From Halichondria panicea (Eukaryota; Porifera; Demospongiae; Suberitida; Halichondriidae), in contig NC_087379.1 of assembly GCF_963675165.1 (NCBI RefSeq), positions 7,036,339-7,100,338 on the forward strand: 64,000 nt of DNA, written 5' to 3'. This document shows positions 23,707 through 32,700 of the stretch, one piece after another. Each line of letters starts with the position of its first letter. Within the stretch, counting starts at the first letter, position 1. The notes under the pieces are model-generated. The model ran no database searches and had not been told where the DNA came from. It saw only the letters and a list, made by a program, of their open reading frames with translations. The position numbers and the translations under genes are program-made.

Positions 23707-26700
23707 GCGCGCGCGCACACACACACACACACTACTATCTATTTATTTTGACTAATGCCTTGTGCTAATTCTAAGAACCAAAATTAGAGGTTAATGATTG
23801 TTTTGTGCTTGCCACCTAGAAGAACCACATAGACCCATCCCCATTATCAGATACTACCACCACAAAACCTAGCCCAGACAATACAGGCCTGTACCTTATA
23901 AATTAAGCCTCCCTCAAGGTCAGATTTAGTTTACACAAGTACATAGCCATGCACAAGCTAAGTTAAAGTATTACAGCAGCCAATATCAAGTCTAAGATAA
24001 GTTCTATACTTTATGTCAGCATTACAATGTACCTCAAATGTGAATATAGCTTACAATCAGCATGGCCCCAAGTGAATAGCTTCCAATAATTATTCAGTAT
24101 ACTAGTTGTTCTGAATGCAACAGATGAATGGGGAGGGTTGGTGCACCGTTAAAGACTCTTTAACCCATCATTCTCGACTCTCAAGGTTGGGCATCTGTTT
24201 GCCTTTTCTACCTGTACGATTTTGTGCTGTTTGCTCTTTTGTTCTCCTTTTTTCTTTTGCTTGCCTAACTAGATAGGATAATACAAGGTATCAAGGATCC
24301 ACCACTATAATATTAGAACATCAGATGCCAACCTTTTAAAGATTAATTTAAGTGAGCATTCCGTTTGAGCTATAGTAACGCTAACAGTTGACACAATTTC
24401 TCCCACACAAATGATACTTTTGTATACCCTCAAACACACACACACACACACACTCAGTTATGTCTGCAGTCTGTTCCAGTCCTACCCAAGAACTGGACTG
24501 TCGTCACTGACACAGAAACGTGAGTGACTATTGTACAGTTTAGTCACTAGCTTTTATGAATGTGAGTCAACTTTAGGAAGAAGCCAGTCTACCAGAACAA
24601 GGCAGCAGGGGAAACCCTATCCACACCACCTGGATGTAAGTGTTGTGCTTGTGCTGTATCTAGCACATGGTTCTGTGTGTTTTACCTCCTGTGTACATGT
24701 AGATCCCCTGCACCAAACCTCCGCATACCCTGATGTCACTTTCTACGACATGCCTCAAGAGAAGGAGTTCACCTCCAGTGGTGGCCACGCTGACTTTGAC
24801 AATGGAGTGCAAGTGACTGTTTCAGCTAATGCTGTCCCAGCAGGGACCTCTGTGAGCATTAGTGTCCAACCCAGCCTTGCTTCAAATGACGTGTTTGTGA
24901 TGCCTGAGGGCATTCAGTCTGCCAGTCCGTCCTACTTGATCTCTGGTGAAGGTCTAAACGGAGAGGTGACCCTGAGCATGGAGCATCATGTACGCGTGTC
25001 CACCCAACAAGAAGCTGATGACCTCCTCTTTCTCCAAGCTGACTCGTCTCCCAAGAGATCTGGATCAAAGAGTATATACCAGTACCAGGTACAAGAGGGA
25101 GGGTCGAAGGCAGAGTTCACTCCTGGTGGGAACACTGGGAGACTGACCAGACGTTTGTCAAAGAAGAAGTTTTTCAAAGTTGGGGCTCGAATTAAGAAAT
25201 GGTTTCGAGGTGAGTGTATAAGGAATGTGTTTGTAGTGTGAGTGACATGCTTTTGTTGCAGGTTCATCCCAACTTGCTGCCAGCCAGCCTGATGACCCCC
25301 CAGAGCCTGAGAGTCCACCTAACCTCTACACTGTCAGAGTCTACCGGTCTCCGCCGCACACAACTGAGGACAGAATGGCTCTTGTCATTGTCAGCTACTT
25401 CCACCGGCTGTTTTTCGATGTACGTACATTGCAGAGTAAAGTTTTGTGATTCGTTTAGCACTGTACATAAATAACTGTTTTCCCATTATAGTTCTTGCAG
25501 AGGTTTGAGGTTGTCGTCATTCCCCGAGAGTATCCACACTTGTCAAGTAGCCCTGCTGATAAGACAATCAAACAACCTCTTTGCTTTGTCCAAGTTGATG
25601 CAGTACTGGAGCTAGTCTGTGACCCAGCCTGGAGGAGTGTGCCTGACCAGAGAATGGTGAGTGCTTTCAATAGTTATAGAAAAAAAACCGTTATATCGTA
25701 AGTGACTTTTCCGCACTTTTTTGTGTCTTCTATTAATTAATTTTTGCCGTGTTTACAGATTTCCCAAGATGAAGTAGACTTGCCAGTGATTGGTAAGTTC
25801 TCGCCAGAGGAGCTTCAGTGTTACCCACCCAGGATAGTGTGTCGGTTCTTCCCTGAGCAAGGAGCTGTCTCCTGCACCACATGCAATCTCTCACTGCATG
25901 GCTTTGACAAGCCAGTCAGTGTGGACATGGCACTGCTCACTCCTCAGAGATCAGTGGACACTAAACAACTCAAGGTGTTTCACTAAATCTCTGTTAAAGT
26001 CAATAATTATAATTATGAATGTTAGATACACTTCACTTGTGCCACATCAACCCAATGTTCTGCATCATCCTACACTTGTAAATTTTGGCTAATGAATGTC
26101 CGTAATGTAGTATGTTGCTTCCATAAGACCCACGTCTGTACTGTGTGTACTGCATGTGGACATGTGGACGTTCTCAATTCGTTATAATGCATGTACCGTA
26201 TAGCAGGTTATTTTCGTACGGTAGAAGTTTTCGTATTTTTCGTATTGTATACATAATCAACATTATCATTGGAAAATTAAAACTGCGCTACCGCGATAGG
26301 TTCAACGTCACTATCCTGAGCTGTACGAGTATTTAGAATATGAAATATTTGATTGGGCAGTTCATACGAACATTTACCAGTATGTATGTGATTGTAGGAA
26401 GCCACTGAAGTACTGAGGAGAACAGTTGGTGAGATGACCACCTCACAGCTTGGCTCTACTGTGGAGACTGTACTGTCACTAATGGAAAAAATGACAACTG
26501 CACTTCAGTGAGATGTCTAGTATTTTAATGGTAGCACTTTATTTACAATATCTCCCACCTCAGGTCATCTTCTCTGAGTGAGCTGACAGCCTACACTGAC
26601 TCCATACGGACAGAGATAAAGGCAGTCCTTGTAGTGACCAGGAGGGTTGTCCAGGAGTGCACAGTACAGAGCATCAGTGAGAACATGGGAGCCAGTCTCT

Positions 26701-29700
26701 CTAAGATGGAGACTTTATCTCACCAGCTTTGTCATGTGACCAAGGTCAAACTCAGATACTGTCTAGGTGAGAACGTGTGTTTATGATATCAAGTGTTAGC
26801 TCTCATTCTCAATGGTACAGACCAGTCAGAGGAGACAGCTGCTCTTGTTGACCTGGTGGAGAATGGAGCTAATCTGTTGAGAGCTGTAGACTGTCTACTC
26901 AGGGACATCCACACACTCAGTGGAGTCAGTGGTGAGTGTAGATTGTCAGAGTCTGTGTATCCAGTATCTACCTACCGTATAGCGGGTATATTTCGAGGGT
27001 ATAAATTTTCGCGGAAATGCCTTTAGAAATTAATGTTTTCGCGGATTTGATTTTCGTGGAATAGCAGCCTTTTTGCAACATGCATGCATACGATATTAAA
27101 TTTGCGGTACATGCTTAATCCATGACAACCACGAACATGTATACCCTCTATACGGTATTATGTTTTGATTTTAGATCAATGATACTCTGCTGCTCAACTG
27201 CAACCCCCCTCCCTCCGTTTCTTTCAGCTTCCATAACATGGCAGTTACAGTAGGATACCATGTTTGAATTTTAAATTCCAAGAGGGGGTAAACCAAATCC
27301 AAAGGAGGGTGGCAAAAGCCTCCCTAATTTCCCCCTGCCAATATTCACGTACAGTCTTTTGTCGAAATTTGCTGTTTTTTTTCCTCCCAAAACTTATAGC
27401 CAAAGAATAATTATTTATATCTGGAGGCATAAGTGTTCTATGTACTGCAGATAATTCACATATCCATTATAATGATGTCTCCAACATTGCCACTACAATG
27501 TGGAAGCTGCTTTGGTGTTATGGTAATTGTTCACTCCACTAATCAATGTATAATTATAGGACCATCCGCTAAACGAGTCACTCTTCAAGAACTAGTAGAG
27601 CAATACAATCTGACTGACGAGCAACTCAACAGTGAAATAGAAGACTCTGAAACTCCCGAAATGGCCTCATGTTTTGATGATGTGGACCTTTATTCGAGTT
27701 CAATGGGGCTAGGTATTGCTGATCAAGCCGATGTGAAGAGGTTGTACCATAGTGAAGGTACTCGAGCAGCCATGATGAAGTGTTTGCAAATCTGGAAAGA
27801 ACGTAATCCTTTTCAAGCAACTTACAGAGCTCTACTGGATATCGCACTGAGATTGGGGAAAGGAGACACAGCTCATCAAATCTGTCAGCAATTGATCCAA
27901 CGTAAGTACATGTACACATGTTACTACATGTCAGGTGACAAGCCCCCTCTACTAAGTAGCTATTCAAAATTTGGCTCAAGATTGAAATCGCAACAGAGAA
28001 GGCATTTGCCACAATCCCTATGATTGTGTGTATATACCATCATGCGTGCTTGTACACCTCCCTCCTAGACTGCACTGTTGAGTACTAGTGTATGAGAACC
28101 TCACCAAACTGATATACTGATTGTCTCCATATTGTACAGGAGGTGTGAGAGGTGTGGTCACTGGCTCGGACTGTATACAGGTATCCTGCATGTACTGCTT
28201 GTATACAGTTTAGCTGTACAATAGATACTGAGTGTTCAACTTAAGTTAATTCAACTAGCGAGTATTTACATTTTGCTGTATACCGTATAGCGGGTAATTT
28301 TCGTGGGGTAAAAAATTCGTTCAATTAAAGAAACGGTGATTTGCGTGAGTAAAATTTCGTTTAGTCTCGTTGCTTGCCTGCATTCCTACGTTTGGGTAAG
28401 CCACGCCTACGTTAAAATTTCGTGGAGGCCAGCTTGCCCATGACAATAACGAATATTTACCCCTCAAAAATTACCCGCTATATATACGGTACATGCACTG
28501 AAACACAGTGATTCTCACAGTCTAATTGTACTTGCTTCCTCAGGTTGAGGCTGGCGTTGCACGGAAGGTTCCGACTGTAGCCAGGACTGTGGTGGACATT
28601 GATGTGCGTTTATTTGTTACGTACTTACATTGTAATTATAGCTTTAAGTTAGCACAATTAACCGTGTATATACACTGCTAAATGTTGCTTGGCTTACCTA
28701 CATTGTATGCATATCCATGTTACAGTACTGTATGTTTGCTTAATTATCTTCTGTAGGAAGCCACTGAAGTACTGAGGACAACAGTTGGTGAGATGACCAC
28801 CTCACAGCTTGGCTCTACTTTGGAGACTGTACTGTCACTAATGGAGAAAATTACAACTGCACTTCAGTGAGATGTCTACTATTTTAATGGTAGCACTGTA
28901 TTCATAATATCTCCCACCTCAGGTCATCTTCTCTGAGTGAGCTGACAGGCCACACTGACTCCATACGGACAAATGTTACGTCCGTTCGTCAACTGGCCGG
29001 GAAGATTGTCAAGGAGTGCAACATTGGAGCCAGTCTCTCTAAGATGGAGACTTTATCTCATCAGCTTGGACGGTTGGCCGAGGACAAACTCGAAGACTGT
29101 AAAGGTGAGAATACATTGTACCAGGGTTTAGGGCAGGGGATTAAACTTCCCCTAAAAACATTTTGTGCAATAATGGCATCAGGGTTTCATACAGGATTTT
29201 TAGCTGGGAGAGGGAAACGTTTAATTAAGGGGGGTCTGAGGGTCCTCTCCCGGAAAAATTTTTGAGGAATGGTTATCTGAGGTGCAATTTGGGTTTTTGT
29301 GTGCTTCAAACCATACATTTTACTATAGCCTATAATAAGATTGTAGATATTTTAATGGAGAAAAGTCATACATTTTTATTATGACATCATTAATTTTCAG
29401 ATTTCTAGGGGGGGGGGATTTTGGCTGGGGGTAGGAAATCTCAGGCCCCCCCCCCTCTGTATGAAACCCTGCATTGGCATCATCAACAAAAACCAGTTAC
29501 AAGTAGACTCTACTGTATTAAACACTGTGATATGTACACTATTATCTCTGCCCTACTATAATGCATATAATGGACTCAGGGTTTCATCTAGTGGGGGGGG
29601 GGGGGGGAGGGGGGGTCAGGGGTGAACAATCACACTAATATGCTCAGCTTCCTCCTTGTAGAATAATGACATCATCACATTGGTAATGTAGGTACATGTA

Positions 29701-32700
29701 ACAACAGTCATAAGGTAGAATCTACGTACTGTCTATGATGTGCAATATGCCACTATACACTGTGATGCATTAGCATGTAATAGGGGTGTGGTCAACAGCG
29801 TGGCCAAACATTATGCCATCCCTCCCCCCCAACTTTTGAACCTAGATAAAACCCGGATGGTGAGAGTAGGCCCCAACAATTCAACAATTGTGCAGTGCGC
29901 TCTACCGCACATCCTCACACAAATGTTCATCCTAGATGAAACTCAGTACATGTGTATGTTGTATATCTGTAATATTAACTGTCAGGAGCTTATTTACTCT
30001 GGAGCTCTTTGTTGAACTGCATGCAATCCACGTACACCATTTCCTTTGCTGACCCTCACCCTATCCACACTACAGGCCTGGCAGAGAGTGTTCAAACATT
30101 GCCAAGAACATTTGATGGTAAACTTACATAGTACATGTGTTAGCGTATTATTTGTTTTGTGATGACCTGTATTTTTATCAGTTTGAATGCACGTATAATT
30201 ATTTGTTTTTGGATGATGTAAGCAGACTATGAATAGTCCTATTTGTTTAAGAGCCTGGAATTTTGATTGCTATTTGAACGCCCACTAACTACTTCCTGTA
30301 TAGCTTCCGCAGTAAAATTGTGCTGAGCTGGCACACCCTTTTACATTGAAGTCCAGAGGAGGTACGACACGGTCACATGACCAGCCAAAAGGATTATGAA
30401 TCTCATTAACTTGTGCATGAATATCATTCAAGACTGTACTTTGATAGTGGATTTGGTTTGGCATGTATCTTTCAAGAAATACACTTGACGTTTCTAAGAT
30501 CAGGATGGTTCATTGCTGGGCTTATACTAATATGAAATAGCTTTTCAACCAGTTTCAACCACCACTTAGATTTTGAGATATTATTGTTTTTAGTATAATT
30601 CTGTTTTAGAGTGTTTAATAAGTATTCTGTGCCTGCATTCAGGATAGGATCACTGCCAACATCTGAGCCTTGGTTGTTACAACAAATCTAATCTCTACTT
30701 GTAAAACTCTAGCTACTAGCCAGCAACAAATTCACTGAGTTTTATGCTCTAAACTTGTCTCTTTATGGCGCTCACTTGCCACCAGTTGAATGTCGTCATT
30801 GGAATGCATTTTTAACGACTTCTTTGTCTTTCTTGCCTTCAATCAAGAAATAGCAGCCACGTGAGCTTAACCGCGTGTCGTACCTCCTCTGATTGAAGTC
30901 ATTGTAAAATCAATGTGTTTTGCAGCCTCTGCATTCTGCAATGCATGCGCTATTATTCTAAATAAAGGAAGTTTGTGAAATATTGAAGTAAGAGCTACAC
31001 AATGGTTTTTGTCCCAGAGATCGAGAGTGTTTGTCAACTGTCAGTGAGCTAGCTGGTCTTGAAGATACCTACTATACACACAGTAAGTGCAGTAGTAGTA
31101 GATCTAAGAGGTAGTCTAATGCTCAAGGATGATGGAACATCTTATAGTAGGCATCTGCAGAATTGTGTAGAGGAGATGTTCCACCATCTTGGAGCATTAG
31201 TTTACCTCTTAGATCTACTACTACTGCACTTACTGTGTATATAGTAGGTATCTTCAAGACCAGCTAGCTCACTGATAGTTGACAAACACTCTAGATCTCT
31301 GGGACAAAAACCATTGTGTAGCTCTTACTTCAATATTTCACAAACTTCTTTTATTTAGAATAATAGCGCATGCATGCATTGCAGAATGCAGAGGCTGCAA
31401 AAACGCATTGATGGACTTGTTAGTCACATTGTTATGGTGGTCATGTACTGTCATGCTCCCTCATGATTGTTATGCCTTGATGCGTATGGTCCATGCAGGG
31501 GCACACAGTCATCTGTTTGTGTGTGCATGTGTGTGTGTATTCCAGCTGTAACTGTTCCTTCTATTAGCAGTATACAAGCGTCATATCACCTTCTAGGTAA
31601 AGGGTCGTTGAATAACATTGTGTAACTAGCATTGGTGATCTTTACCAACTCACCAAACCAGCAAAGAAGAGAAGAGACCCTGAGCTGCATGCTGGTGCAA
31701 CTTACAGAGCTCTTGTGAAACTACTCCTAAGAATGAGGAAATATGACATTGCTAACCAAGTGTTCAAACATTGCCAAGAGAATGGTAAACTCACATAGTA
31801 CATGTGTAGCGTAACATAATCTGTTTTGTGATGGATCCATGCATGTGAGTAGAATTTGAATGCTCCTAGTTTATACTAGGGATGCATTTGTGAGTCAGAA
31901 GTATATGATCCTCTACCTGCCTACATTGTACGAGAGCTTAGCTTACAAGCCCCCTCATAACAATGACCTCAAGGACTGATAATGCATTTATCATACACAT
32001 GAATTGTGTCACATGACTATGTGCTACTGTTTCAATGTTACAGTGTTGTACAGTGCGTGAGGTGTGTGCCAAGTTCACCTCCATGCCATTGTCACTGAGG
32101 TGACGAGTACTTAGCCTCGTTCCCAGGCCTTACTTTTTCCTGCTGTTGTCACTGTTCATACAAGAAAGACATAGTGAGGCAGCAAAGAAAGAAATGGGCG
32201 TACAGTTAAGAAAAAGTAAGGCCTGGTTTGGGAAATCGCGTGATCCACAAGGATTTTTATGAACGTGGGCGATATGTAGCCCACAATCGTGACGTAAGGT
32301 ATTCTCCCACGCATTCAGAGTTGATAAAACTGTACTGAGACAACCACCCAAGCTGTGCTGCAAGTCAGATCAGAGAACCAGCGTGGCCAGCTCTGGTGGC
32401 AGTAGCTACCTGCTATATATGATAATGATGACTAAGCTATTCTTGATCTATACTAGCATGTAGAAAGACACAAGAAAAGGTAATAGTCTGATAGAATCTG
32501 AACACACAATCTAGACTAGTAGATCATCTAGCTAAGCCTAAGGTATATAGCTAGCTATAGTGCTTGCAAACTTCCAGTTCCAAGTCCATGTCCAGCTTGC
32601 TGCAGGCAAAGTTTTATTAGTCATAGATATCTGCGTGGGCAGTCCAACATCTCTAGCTCAGCATGCCCACGCTCATTTTCACCCTTCTACCACCCTTCTA

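Noticed and set aside
23653-23731. CRISPR-like or tandem-repeat array
   Set aside because: It is a plain CA/CG microsatellite; the window has no spaced direct repeats or cas genes and is eukaryotic.
23820-23907. Possible terminal exon KNHIDPSPLSDTTTT... after exon A5
   Set aside because: Acceptor and frame fit, but it has no usable donor, would end the protein before ZU5, and skipping it gives a perfect phase-0 join to 24470. It could be an alternative end, so it is left as a note.
26197-26330. Another TACCGTATAGC-type MITE
   Set aside because: Only one end is recognisable and it is degenerate, in both copies; probably an old remnant.
29740-30015. 91-residue plus-strand ORF (NLDKTRMVRVGPNNSTIVQ)
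   Set aside because: No partner exons or known family; it sits in repeat-rich intron. A worn transposase fragment is possible but not supported.
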